From: Rhizobium rhizogenes
GTDB taxonomy: Bacteria; Pseudomonadota; Alphaproteobacteria; Rhizobiales; Rhizobiaceae
Direction of reading: 5' to 3'
Assembly (NCBI RefSeq): GCF_002005205.3
Contig: NZ_CP019701.2
Coordinates: forward strand, 992,001-1,056,000
Length of the DNA stretch: 64,000 bases
A program made the position numbers and the translations under genes. The notes below the pieces were generated by a model. That model had not been told where the DNA came from. It did not search any database and saw only the letters and a list, made by a program, of their open reading frames with translations. Shown here piece by piece: positions 34,712 through 42,929 of the stretch (positions are counted from its first letter, which is position 1; each line of letters begins with the position of its first letter).

Positions 34712-35593
34712 GTGATAACAGCCGGCAGCAACGTGTGGCAAGCGGCCCATGGCCGCTCCCTGAAACTTGATGGGCGTGGCCGTATTATGGCCATCGTCAA
34801 CGCCACGCCCGATTCCTTTTCCGATGGCGGCCGTTATCTTGCCGTCGATGCGGCTTTTTCCCATGCGCTGACCTGCGTGGAAGAAGGGGCCGACATCATC
34901 GATATCGGCGGCGAATCCACCCGTCCGGGTGCCGCCCCGGTGACGGCGTCCGAGGAGCAGGACCGGGTGTTGCCTGTCATCGAGAAACTGCGCCGCGAGA
35001 CGGATGTGCTGATTTCCGTCGATACCTATCGCGCCTCGACCGCAAGGCTTTCGATCGAGGCGGGCGCGCATATCGTCAACGACGTCTTCGGCCTGCAGAA
35101 GGACGGGGAAATGGCCGGCGTGGTCGCCGCCGCCCGCGCCGGCATCTGCATCATGCATACCGGCCGCGATCGGAAGAAACGCGACGATGTCATCGAGGAC
35201 CAGTTCGAATTCCTCAATCGCTCGCTCGAGGTTGCCGACGATGCGGGCATTGCCCGTGATGCCGTCGTACTCGATCCCGGTTTTGGTTTTGCCAAGGACG
35301 AGGCGGAGAATGTCGAACTGATGGCGCGTTTCGGAGAGCTTGCCGCTTTCGGCCTGCCGGTTCTGGCCGGCACGTCGCGCAAGCGTTTCATCGGGTCGCT
35401 GACGGGCCGGGATGCGGCGGAGGAACGCGATATCGGAACGGCGGCGACCACCGCGATCCTCAGGCTGGCGGGCGCTTCGATTTTTCGCGTGCACAATGTC
35501 GTCGCAACGCGTGATGCACTGGCAATCGCCGATGCGGTTCTTGCCAAAACGTCGGCAAAGGCCGATGCCTGGAGTTCGTCAGGTTCAATCTGA
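34712..35593 (+). CDS. folP: Dihydropteroate synthase
   Basis: A 293-residue DHPS that condenses 6-hydroxymethyl-7,8-dihydropterin pyrophosphate with p-aminobenzoate; sulfonamides act here. The start is GTG 34712, preceded by GAAAGG, since no in-frame ATG comes before the core. Motifs are IMAIVNATPDSFSDGGRY and IDIGGESTRPGA, the pterin-binding segments, followed by VLDPGFGFAKD. Its stop codon lies inside a 19-bp terminator stem. folB and folK follow after about 160 bp. Confidence 0.95.
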   Translation: MITAGSNVWQAAHGRSLKLDGRGRIMAIVNATPDSFSDGGRYLAVDAAFSHALTCVEEGADIIDIGGESTRPGAAPVTASEEQDRVLPVIEKLRRETDVLISVDTYRASTARLSIEAGAHIVNDVFGLQKDGEMAGVVAAARAGICIMHTGRDRKKRDDVIEDQFEFLNRSLEVADDAGIARDAVVLDPGFGFAKDEAENVELMARFGELAAFGLPVLAGTSRKRFIGSLTGRDAAEERDIGTAATTAILRLAGASIFRVHNVVATRDALAIADAVLAKTSAKADAWSSSGSI

Positions 35594-35623
35594 ACCTGAC
35601 GAACTCCAGCTTATTTTGTTTTC
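35569..35623 (+). terminator. 19-bp perfect terminator stem spanning the folP stop
   Basis: CTGGAGTTCGTCAGGTTCA (35569-35587) pairs with TGAACCTGACGAACTCCAG (35591-35609) over a 3-base loop, followed by CTTATTTTGTTTTC. The folP TGA at 35591-35593 forms the first bases of the right arm, so the last folP codons make up the left arm. Confidence 0.9.
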
Positions 35624-35751
35624 GTTTGTCTTTTCGGGAAAGCCGGATTCCAGTTTTCTCTGACAAACTCTAGATCAACGAGTGCCGGAATGCCGTGTCC
35701 CGAAGAAGGCGCGGCTCTCTGGTAAAACAGTCCTGCCATGGAGGCGATGCG

Positions 35752-36117
35752 ATGAGCCGCTATACCATCATCCTGAAAAACTGTTCCTTTTTCGCCCGTC
35801 ATGGTCTTCTCGAGCAGGAGGAAGTGCTGGGCCAGCGCTTTTTCGTCGATGCCGAGATGGAGGTCGAGGCCGGTGATGCGCTGGAAACCGACGATATCGA
35901 AAACACCGTCGATTATGGCGTGGCCTTCGCCGTCATCGAAAAGATTGTCGTCGGTCAGCGCCGTTATCTCATCGAGGCGCTGGCGAATGACATCGCCAAG
36001 GCGCTGCGCGCCCGTTACCCGCAGATCGTCTGGCTGCGCATCACGGTGCGCAAACCGTCGGCACCTGTTCCCGGCATTCTCGATTATGCGCAGGTGAGCG
36101 TTGAACACCGTGCCTGA
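35752..36117 (+). CDS. folB: Dihydroneopterin aldolase
   Basis: A 121-residue DHNA that splits dihydroneopterin to 6-hydroxymethyl-7,8-dihydropterin and glycolaldehyde. The ATG at 35752 follows GGAGG at 35740. The typical opening FFARHGLLEQEEVLGQRFFVDAEM carries residues of the active site, with the conserved Lys in VRKPSAPVPGI. It overlaps or abuts folK, so the two enzymes for consecutive steps are likely coupled. Confidence 0.93.
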   Translation: MSRYTIILKNCSFFARHGLLEQEEVLGQRFFVDAEMEVEAGDALETDDIENTVDYGVAFAVIEKIVVGQRRYLIEALANDIAKALRARYPQIVWLRITVRKPSAPVPGILDYAQVSVEHRA

Positions 36118-36121
36118 GAAG

Positions 36122-36637
36122 ATGACCGTCGCCGCCCTGGGTCTCGGCGGCAATATCGGCGATCCCGCCGCCGCCATGGCAAGAGCGCTGCGCGAACTCG
36201 GCGCGCATGGTGATTGCCACCTGCTGGCCGTCTCCAACCTTTACCGCACGCCGCCATGGGGCAAGACCGATCAGGCCGATTTCTTCAATTGCTGCGCGCT
36301 GGTCGAAACCTCGCTCACGGCGCCCGCGCTGCTGCAATTATGTCTCGACATCGAAAAGGGCATGAAGCGGGTGCGGACGGAGCGATGGGGGCCGCGCACC
36401 ATCGATATCGATGTGCTGACTTACGGGAATGAGTCTATCGTTACGGAAAGCATCGAGGTGCCGCATCCGCGCATGACGGAGCGGGCTTTCGTGCTGATGC
36501 CGCTCGCCGATATCGCGCCTGACCTCGAAGTCAAGGGAAAGCCGGTACGGCAATGGCTTCAGCAGGCGGACAGGAGCGGCATCGTCAGCGCAAATGAAAA
36601 GCGGGAGTGGTGGACACTCCCGCCTGCTGATGTCTGA
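36122..36637 (+). CDS. folK: 6-hydroxymethyl-7,8-dihydropterin pyrophosphokinase
   Basis: A 171-residue HPPK that transfers pyrophosphate from ATP to hydroxymethyl-dihydropterin, feeding FolP. The start is placed at ATG 36122 (MTVAALGLGGNIGDP), matching the E. coli start MTVAYIA; a GTG at 36110 or TTG at 36101 overlapping folB is possible. Motifs are VSNLYRTPPWGKTDQADFFNC and ERWGPRTIDIDVLTYG, plus PHPRMTERAFVLMPLADIAP. A 9-bp hairpin (GCGGGAGTG/CACTCCCGC) is contained in the final codons. Confidence 0.95.
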   Translation: MTVAALGLGGNIGDPAAAMARALRELGAHGDCHLLAVSNLYRTPPWGKTDQADFFNCCALVETSLTAPALLQLCLDIEKGMKRVRTERWGPRTIDIDVLTYGNESIVTESIEVPHPRMTERAFVLMPLADIAPDLEVKGKPVRQWLQQADRSGIVSANEKREWWTLPPADV

Positions 36638-36651
36638 AAGAACGATGGCTC

Positions 36652-37212
36652 TTATGGCTTGATGGAGCCGACGGCGATCTGGTCGATGTCGCGGGCCAGC
36701 GTCACGCCGATGACCGGGATCATCTGGTCGGCGACCTTGACCGAAATGGTGATATTCATCGAATTGTCGTTCGAGACACGGGCGACCATGGCGCCATTGA
36801 GCTTGGAGCGGTTGATGCCGACGACGACCTTGTCGCCACTGACCTGTCCGGAGGTGATGTCCAGTCCCTTGCCTTCGGCGCCATCGAGGAACTTGCCTTC
36901 GTAGCTGCTGCCCTTCTGGCTGATGATGGCGGACATGGGCTGGCTGAAGACGCCGACGCGGCAGGTGCCGCCAAGCTTGATGCCGGTCTTTTTGTCATCG
37001 AGCGGTTCGCCCGTCAGATCGCAGGTGAATTTGGTGCCCTTGTATTTGCCCGCGACGATTTCGCCCGGACCCTTCCAGACACCGGCAACGGAGCGGAAGA
37101 ACACGTCGTCGCGATCGCGCGATGCCGCATGGACGTCAGACAGGCCAAAGCCGCCGCTGACGGACAATATGGCGGCAAGTCCGCCCACAAGCGAAAAGAA
37201 GCGCGAATACAT
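36652..37212 (-). CDS. Secreted protein of unknown function
   Basis: A 186-residue exported protein with a signal peptide (MYSRFFSLVGGLAAILSVSGGFGLSDVHA). The mature part begins ASRDRDDVFFRSVAGVWKGPGEIVAGKYKGTKFTCDLTGEP and is rich in beta strands, with two cysteines (TC.., GGTCRVG). The pattern SVAGxWxGPGEIVAGKYKGTKF recurs in rhizobial hypothetical proteins; I know no function. It is convergent with folK, 14 bases apart. Confidence 0.7.
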   Translation of the reverse strand: MYSRFFSLVGGLAAILSVSGGFGLSDVHAASRDRDDVFFRSVAGVWKGPGEIVAGKYKGTKFTCDLTGEPLDDKKTGIKLGGTCRVGVFSQPMSAIISQKGSSYEGKFLDGAEGKGLDITSGQVSGDKVVVGINRSKLNGAMVARVSNDNSMNITISVKVADQMIPVIGVTLARDIDQIAVGSIKP

Positions 37213-37341
37213 GATACTTTCCCCGGCGAAGAAGCCTGTTCGATAGGCGGCAATCTACCGGCGGAATGGTTAATGCTTGGTTTATTTCGCTCTTATTTGC
37301 GGCTTTGTCCGTAACCTTTTGAACCGCCCATGCCTTGCCAC

Positions 37342-38421
37342 TCAGGCTTTTTCACCGCTTTTTCCGCCGCTTAAATCGGGGGTGAGGTCGGACATGAAAT
37401 CGCCGATCCCCGGCCGCTTCACCGCCCTGAACGGCAGCGGGCGGCAAAGATCCATCGCCGCAATGCCGATTCGCGCCGTCATCAGGCCGTTGATGACGCC
37501 TTCGCCGAGTCGTGCCGAGAGTTTCGATGCAAGGCCGTGGCCAAGAACCTGCTGGGCGAGCCCGTCACCGACGGCGATCGAACCCGTGACGGCGAGGTGG
37601 GCGACGACGTCGCGCAACAGCCTGAGCATGCCGAGCGAGCCGGGGCGGCCGCCGTAAAGCTCCGCCATGGCCCGCACCAGCCGCGTCACTTCGAACAGCA
37701 CGTAGGCGAGATCGACTATGGCACGCGGGCTGACGGCGGTGACAACGGAGACCCGCTTGGAGGAATTGAGGATGAGGGCGCGGGCCTGCCGGTCGAGCGG
37801 TGCGAGCAATTCACGCTCGGCAAGCTCGATCAAATGTGGGCCATCGATGACGTCGTTTTCCGTATCCTTCAGCGCTGCGCGCCCCTTGGCCGTTTCGGCG
37901 CGGTGGGAAAGCACGGCATTGAGGCGGGTGATGACGGCGCGGGCGGGTTTAGGGCTCTTGTCGAGGCTTGCCGTCTCGGCATCGGCCTTGAGCGACTGCA
38001 CGGCGTTGAGCCGCATGATGCCGAAGACTTCCCGCCCGACAAGGACGAGAACGGCGAAAAGCGCCACGATAAGGGCGATGCTGGCCGTATAACCCAGCCA
38101 GTCGGAGCGGGAGAACAGGTTGCGGATAAGCTGATCCGCCCAGAGGCCGAAGGCGAGCGAGAACAGGACGCCAAGCGCGCCGAGCGCGAGCTTGGCGAAA
38201 GAGAAGCGGCTTTTCTTCGGCGAGGCCACCGGCAAGGCGGCGGCATCGATTTCCTCCGGCGCCAGAAACGGATCGTCCTCGTCCGGCGTCAACGAAATCT
38301 CGGTGTCGAAGCTCCTTGGCGCGCGTTTCTGCGCCGGCGACGGCCGTGCCGTCTCCTCGGTCTCTAGCGTGAAAGCCGCTGGGCGGCGGGCCTGCGGGTC
38401 GTTTTGTGTGGGAGCCTTCAT
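37342..38421 (-). CDS. YcjF/TIGR01620 family membrane protein (UPF0283)
   Basis: A 359-residue membrane protein with a disordered N-terminal ~95 residues and two membrane segments near 105-150 (KLALGALGVLFSLAFGLWADQL and YTASIALIVALFAVLVLVG). A later hydrophobic C-terminal domain (DUF697-like, SPRAIVDLAYVLFEVTRLVRAMAELYGGRPG) follows. It overlaps the end of the ycjX-like gene by four bases (ATGA), the usual pairing. The molecular function is unknown; the pair is linked with stress responses in E. coli. Confidence 0.88.
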   Translation of the reverse strand: MKAPTQNDPQARRPAAFTLETEETARPSPAQKRAPRSFDTEISLTPDEDDPFLAPEEIDAAALPVASPKKSRFSFAKLALGALGVLFSLAFGLWADQLIRNLFSRSDWLGYTASIALIVALFAVLVLVGREVFGIMRLNAVQSLKADAETASLDKSPKPARAVITRLNAVLSHRAETAKGRAALKDTENDVIDGPHLIELAERELLAPLDRQARALILNSSKRVSVVTAVSPRAIVDLAYVLFEVTRLVRAMAELYGGRPGSLGMLRLLRDVVAHLAVTGSIAVGDGLAQQVLGHGLASKLSARLGEGVINGLMTARIGIAAMDLCRPLPFRAVKRPGIGDFMSDLTPDLSGGKSGEKA

Positions 38422-39896
38422 GCGAGCTTGTCTCCGAACAGGAACTGCATGGCGCGGTCGAGCCTGATATGGGGAACGGAAAGCCGGATGCCGCCGCTGC
38501 CCGGCTCGTCCACATTGGGCGGGCGGAAGCGCACGACATTGACATCCGGCAGCGTCGCCTTGTCGCCATCCTCGTCTATGCTGCGAAACAACGGTTCCGG
38601 GTCTTCGGGCAGGTCGCCGGGAAAGATCGCCGTTTTGCGATTGCCGTCGAAGGTCTCGCCATTGATGGTTTCTCCAGCCATCGGCGTACCGACGATAACC
38701 GGAAGCTCGTGGCCGTCCTGACGCACGCTTGCCTCTCTGGTGGCGCGCACGGAAGCGAGCGCCATGACCTCGATGCCGGCGCCGTTCATGCCGATGGTGG
38801 TGATGGCGCGGTCCACCAGACGACGGGTCAGCCGCTCCAGCCGGTCATGGCTTTCGTGATGCAGATGGTCGGCCTTGGTGGCGGCGATCAGCACCTTGTC
38901 GATGCGCCGGCCGATCAGCGAGGATAACAGACTATTGGTGCCGGGGCGGAAGCAGGCAAGCACATCGCCCAGCGCCCGTTCCAGATCCTGAACGGCTTCC
39001 GGACCGCGATTGACGGCCTGCAGCGTGTCGATGAGCACGATCTGACGGTCGAGACGGGCGAAATGCTCGCGGAAGAAGGGTTTGACCACGATCGACTTAT
39101 AGGCGTCGTAACGCCGCTCCATCATCGCGCGCAGCGAACCCTTGGGTGCCTTCCCGTCCGTCAGGCCCGGAAGCGGCGCGAAGGTCAGCGCCGGAGAACC
39201 CTCCAGATCGCCGGGCATCAGGAAACGGCCGGGCGGCAGGGTGGAGAGCGACCTTTCGTCGGATTTGCAAGCCTTCAGATAGGCCGCGAAACTCTCGGCC
39301 AGACGGCGGGCCGTCATTTCGTCGGCCGGTGCATTGATATCGAGCGAGGAGGCGATTGCCAGCCATTCCTGCGCCAGCTCGGCGCGGATGCCGCTCCCGG
39401 CAAGTGCGACGGTCGCATCGCTGAACTGCTTGTAGTCCTGTGACAGAAGCGGCAGGTCGAGCAGCCATTCGCCGGGATAGTCGACGATATCGATGGAAAG
39501 CTTGCCGGCCGAGAACCACCGGCCCCAGCCGCTGGCGCTCTGGTAATCCAGCGTGATCCTGAGTTCCGAGATTGCCCGCGTCGAATCCGGCCACAGCCTG
39601 TCGCGCACCAGCGCCTGAATATGGTCTTCGTACTGGAAGCGCGGAATGGCGTCGTCCGGCTGCGGTTCGAGGCGCACATTCGAGACGCGGCCTGACCGCA
39701 TGGCCTCGAACAGCGGCAGCCGCCCGCCATTCAGGAGGTTATGGACAAGGGAGGAAATGAAAACCGTCTTGCCCGCCCGTGACAGGCCGGTGACGCCAAG
39801 CCGCAATGTCGGATGGGTGAGGTTGCTCGCACGGTCGGCCAGATTATCGAAAGCGATCAGCGCGCTGTCTGTCAGGGACGTAAGAGAAGGCGGCAA
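38418..39896 (-). CDS. YcjX-like P-loop NTPase (DUF463)
   Basis: A 492-residue protein with a nucleotide loop in the N-terminus: GLSRAGKT at residues 37-44. The rest matches the DUF463/YcjX family, which is structurally related to GTPases (VDYPGEWLLDLPLL, IVLIDTLQAVNRGPEA, IAATKADHL resembling an NKxD-type motif). It starts the overlapping ycjX-ycjF pair. The role of the pair is not established. Confidence 0.9.
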   Translation of the reverse strand: MPPSLTSLTDSALIAFDNLADRASNLTHPTLRLGVTGLSRAGKTVFISSLVHNLLNGGRLPLFEAMRSGRVSNVRLEPQPDDAIPRFQYEDHIQALVRDRLWPDSTRAISELRITLDYQSASGWGRWFSAGKLSIDIVDYPGEWLLDLPLLSQDYKQFSDATVALAGSGIRAELAQEWLAIASSLDINAPADEMTARRLAESFAAYLKACKSDERSLSTLPPGRFLMPGDLEGSPALTFAPLPGLTDGKAPKGSLRAMMERRYDAYKSIVVKPFFREHFARLDRQIVLIDTLQAVNRGPEAVQDLERALGDVLACFRPGTNSLLSSLIGRRIDKVLIAATKADHLHHESHDRLERLTRRLVDRAITTIGMNGAGIEVMALASVRATREASVRQDGHELPVIVGTPMAGETINGETFDGNRKTAIFPGDLPEDPEPLFRSIDEDGDKATLPDVNVVRFRPPNVDEPGSGGIRLSVPHIRLDRAMQFLFGDKLA

Positions 39897-40027
39897 TGGC
39901 GGTTTCCTGGCTGTGTTTAACGGTCACGGCTGCAATATAGGAAGGTGCGGTTGCCCAAAAAAGAAGCGCCCGGGTCGATTTTCACGAGAACTGCCATCGG
40001 CGGCAGCACCCTGACGCTTCGTTGCGG

Positions 40028-40537
40028 CTACTTGCCCGGTGAGAGAAAATCAATGAGCCGCCAGCGATCCCCGTCATTTGCCGCGCTGTCATCATGATCA
40101 AGCACGGCAAGCCCTGACGTCGGAAAACCGGAGGGCAGGGCGGCGTGCAGCAGATCCTCGCCGATCATGGCTTCCAGCGTCGCCTCCATGGTGGGATTGT
40201 GGCCCACCAGCATCACCGACCCCACATCCGTCTGCGCGGCGATGAGGGAAAGATAGGTTTCGCTGCGGGCATTATACATCTCATCGACATAAGCGATCTC
40301 GATGCCTTCGTTGAAGGCGCGCTGCCAGGCCTGCGTGGTCTGCCGGCAGCGTGCGGCAGTGGAGGACAAGAGCATGTCGGGGCGGTAACGCCGGTCGGCG
40401 GCAAGGTCGGCAACGATCTCCGCCTCGGCAAAACCCGCCTCGTTCAATCCACGGTCGAAATCGCGTTCCCCCGGCGCCGCCCAGGCGGCCTTGGCGTGGC
40501 GCAAAAGATAAACTCGCTTCGGGTGAGAATCTGTCAA
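40028..40537 (-). CDS. SixA-like phosphohistidine phosphatase
   Basis: A 169-residue histidine phosphatase. The catalytic RH motif is R-H14 in VYLLRHAKAAW, with DFDRGLNEAG next and the second active-site histidine in MLVGHNPTMEA. SixA proteins dephosphorylate phosphohistidine, for example in Hpt domains or HPr. A stand-alone Hpt protein is encoded about 7 kb away, but a link between them is only inference. Confidence 0.88.
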   Translation of the reverse strand: MTDSHPKRVYLLRHAKAAWAAPGERDFDRGLNEAGFAEAEIVADLAADRRYRPDMLLSSTAARCRQTTQAWQRAFNEGIEIAYVDEMYNARSETYLSLIAAQTDVGSVMLVGHNPTMEATLEAMIGEDLLHAALPSGFPTSGLAVLDHDDSAANDGDRWRLIDFLSPGK

Positions 40538-40806
40538 GGGCGGGAACCGGCGTTCGAAACTTAAGGCACGGCCCGGATGCTACAGGATAGGATCGCGGGA
40601 CCGCAAGTCCTCTTTCCTGTTGGCAAGTCGCATTGAAGTGATCGAAGAACAGATCGCCTCGACGCCAATACAGAATAAAAATTAGTCATTTAGATGATTT
40701 TTGTGTCAGTTTTAAAAATGCCTGAAAACTGATCTGCAGACTTGAACCGGCCTATATCATTGGAGTATACACCGCCGCATTGAGATGTTCTTCGAGGAGA
40801 ATCGCG

Positions 40807-41226
40807 TTGAGTGAGAAGATCGATCTTAGCAAATATGTACTCTCGGAAGACGACGAGTTCATGAATGCCAGCCAGCGGGCCTACTTCCGCGCGAAGCTGG
40901 TCGCCTGGAAAAATGACATCCTGAGAGAAGCGCGCGAGACCCTCGGACATCTCGCCGAAGAAAGCGCCAACCACCCCGATCTCGCTGACCGGGCTTCTTC
41001 CGAAACAGACCGGGCGATTGAACTTCGCGCCCGTGATCGTCAGCGCAAGCTGATTTCCAAAATCGATGCGGCTCTTCAGCGGATCGAAGACGGCACCTAC
41101 GGTTTCTGTGAGGAAACGGGTGAACCTATCGGCCTCAAGCGTCTGGACGCCCGCCCGATAGCGACGCTCTCCATCGAGGCGCAGGAACGTCACGAGCGTC
41201 GCGAAAAAGTCTATCGCGACGAATAA
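40807..41226 (+). CDS. dksA: DksA-family RNA polymerase-binding protein, zinc site degraded
   Basis: A 139-residue DksA that binds the RNA polymerase secondary channel and acts with ppGpp in the stringent response. The start is a TTG at 40807, seven bases after AGGAG, giving MSEKIDLSKY as in rhizobial homologues. The coiled-coil tip DLADRAS retains D58 and D61 (E. coli D71 and D74). Only one of the four zinc-binding cysteines remains, C101 in YGFCEETGEP; the second pair is lost (ATLSIEAQ). Reduced-cysteine DksA forms are known in alphaproteobacteria. Confidence 0.93.
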   Translation: MSEKIDLSKYVLSEDDEFMNASQRAYFRAKLVAWKNDILREARETLGHLAEESANHPDLADRASSETDRAIELRARDRQRKLISKIDAALQRIEDGTYGFCEETGEPIGLKRLDARPIATLSIEAQERHERREKVYRDE

Positions 41227-41282
41227 CAAGGCTGCTGTGCCGGACGCTGCCGCGACCCGGCCATCTCAAGCACCGGACATAC

Positions 41283-41316
41283 AAAAGGGCACGGAATTAT
41301 TCCGTGCCCTTTTTGC
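41283..41316. terminator. Bidirectional terminator between dksA and FliO-like gene
   Basis: AAAAGGGCACGGAA pairs with TTCCGTGCCCTTTTT over a short loop. It stands between the convergent dksA and fliO-like genes, with U-tracts in both directions. Confidence 0.93.
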
Positions 41317-41339
41317 ATTGAAACTTCATGCGCGCCGCC

Positions 41340-42587
41340 TCAGCGGTCGCGGGTAACGGAAAGCTCGCCGAAAATACGCGCCATTTCTTTCTGCACGTCA
41401 CCATCCGGCGACGCTCCGGTGACGGGTGGCGAAGCGGGTTCGTTTTTCTGCTGCTTTTCCGGAGCGGCGGCAATGGACGGTTCATTGTCCGCCTCCCGGC
41501 TCTTGGCTATCTCCGCTTCGAGAAAGCTCTCGAAATCGCTGGCCAGCTCATCGGAAAATTTCGGCTCAGCGTCATTGGACGCAAGGAACGGATTTTCCGG
41601 TTTCGGCGGGAAGGGGGCCGGCGGCGCAGCCTGTTCCGGCTTCAGGCCGGGCAGAACCCGCTCGCGCGCCGCATCGAGAAAATCCGCGGCGCTGGATTGA
41701 TCGATGACCGGCTCGCGTGCCGCAAAAACGGGGGGAGCGATCACCGTCGGACGTTCTTCTTCCACCTTTGCCTGTGCGGGAGCCGGCGATACCACGGGTG
41801 TCGGTGCCTGAACCGGAGCGGGTATGAAAGGCTCCGTCCGACGCGGCTCGTTTCTTTCGCTGGCGACATCGAGCGATGCAGCTGCGACGGGCAAAACGGC
41901 AGCTGCGGGAGTTGCCGCAACAACCGGTGAGGGCGAAGGTGCAGGGCGCGGGGTTTCCCTCTCGGTTGCGGCCTGCCTTGCCGCCGGAGCGGGCTCGCGG
42001 ACAGCAACGGGCGGTGAGACGGGTTGGGGCTGGGACGGCGTCGACGGGCGCGGCGGCAGCGGCGCGGCCGTGGTCGCTGGTTGTGCCGGGCGAGGGGCGG
42101 CGGTGGCCGGCTCCGGCCGTTGCGGCTGCCTTGCCGGTTCCTGCGATACGGAAACCGGGGCTGCTGCCGGAACGGGCTGCTGGGGCGGCAGCGCGGCGCG
42201 GCGCTCCTGCGGGATCGGCGGTTCTGTCCGCTTCTGCTCGCTTTCCTGACGCGGAAGCGCCTTCAGTTCGGGCTCCTGCACGTCCCTGACAATCGGGATC
42301 GCCCCGATGCCGCTCTCGATGACGATATCGGTCGGTCCGCCGATCATGACCAGATGTTCGACGTTGTCGCGGCGCACCAGCACCAGCCGGCGGCGTGCAT
42401 CCACGGCTGTCGCATCGAGAACCTGCAGGCGCGGCTGGCGGTTGCGGCCGCCGCGGATAAAGGGCGCCGAGCCGCTGCGCCTGCGCAATATCCACAAGGC
42501 AATCGCCAGAACGAGAAGTGCCACACCCACACCGACAACGGCGACGATGAGACGGTTTCCATAGGTGCCGATAAAATCTTCCATCAT
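41340..42587 (-). CDS. FliO-like protein with a long proline-rich tail
   Basis: About 415 residues. The ATG ending at 42587 is chosen because AGGG lies nine bases upstream. A single membrane helix (~13-34, LIVAVVGVGVALLVLAIALWIL) is followed by the FliO/MopB domain: RLQVLDATAVDARRRLVLVRRDNVEHLVMIGGPTDIVIE. After ~residue 115 comes a ~300-residue Pro/Ala-rich cytoplasmic tail, far longer than in typical FliO (~120-140 residues), ending with a conserved-looking DFESFLEAEIAKS region. FliO helps assemble the flagellar export gate, but there are no other flagellar genes here, so a different role is possible. Confidence 0.72.
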   Translation of the reverse strand: MMEDFIGTYGNRLIVAVVGVGVALLVLAIALWILRRRSGSAPFIRGGRNRQPRLQVLDATAVDARRRLVLVRRDNVEHLVMIGGPTDIVIESGIGAIPIVRDVQEPELKALPRQESEQKRTEPPIPQERRAALPPQQPVPAAAPVSVSQEPARQPQRPEPATAAPRPAQPATTAAPLPPRPSTPSQPQPVSPPVAVREPAPAARQAATERETPRPAPSPSPVVAATPAAAVLPVAAASLDVASERNEPRRTEPFIPAPVQAPTPVVSPAPAQAKVEEERPTVIAPPVFAAREPVIDQSSAADFLDAARERVLPGLKPEQAAPPAPFPPKPENPFLASNDAEPKFSDELASDFESFLEAEIAKSREADNEPSIAAAPEKQQKNEPASPPVTGASPDGDVQKEMARIFGELSVTRDR

Positions 42588-42929
42588 GGAGATCATCCCT
42601 TCAGATTTTTTCGGGCAATTAATATTGCCGTGGTTCTTATAGTGTGAACGTCAAGCAGGAAAAGACGATTTTTTTGGGCGCGATACAAGGTTTATCCGCC
42701 GTCGTCCCTCTTGAACACAAAACCGGTTGACGTGGCTTTCGGTTCCCTCGCCGTCTGAAAGGCCTGTGCATTGCGCCTTTCAAAGCGTTTTCGCTGTGCG
42801 TTTTTAAGCCTTTGTGGCCCGGCGGAGCTTTTTGATGCTCAAGCGAGTTGCTACAAGAAATTTTAACGCCCGATTCCGTCGAGGATCCGTGGCTGACCGA
42901 ATGACGACCTGCACGACTGCGAGGCCAAG
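42588..42929. promoter_or_regulatory. Divergent region between the FliO-like gene and cckA
   Basis: This 342-bp space has no gene. A hairpin GAAAGGC/GCCTTTC is at about 42758-42782, and an AT-rich patch with TTTTAA lies at 42860-42868. No recognisable CtrA site was found. The promoters of both genes are expected here. Confidence 0.4.
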
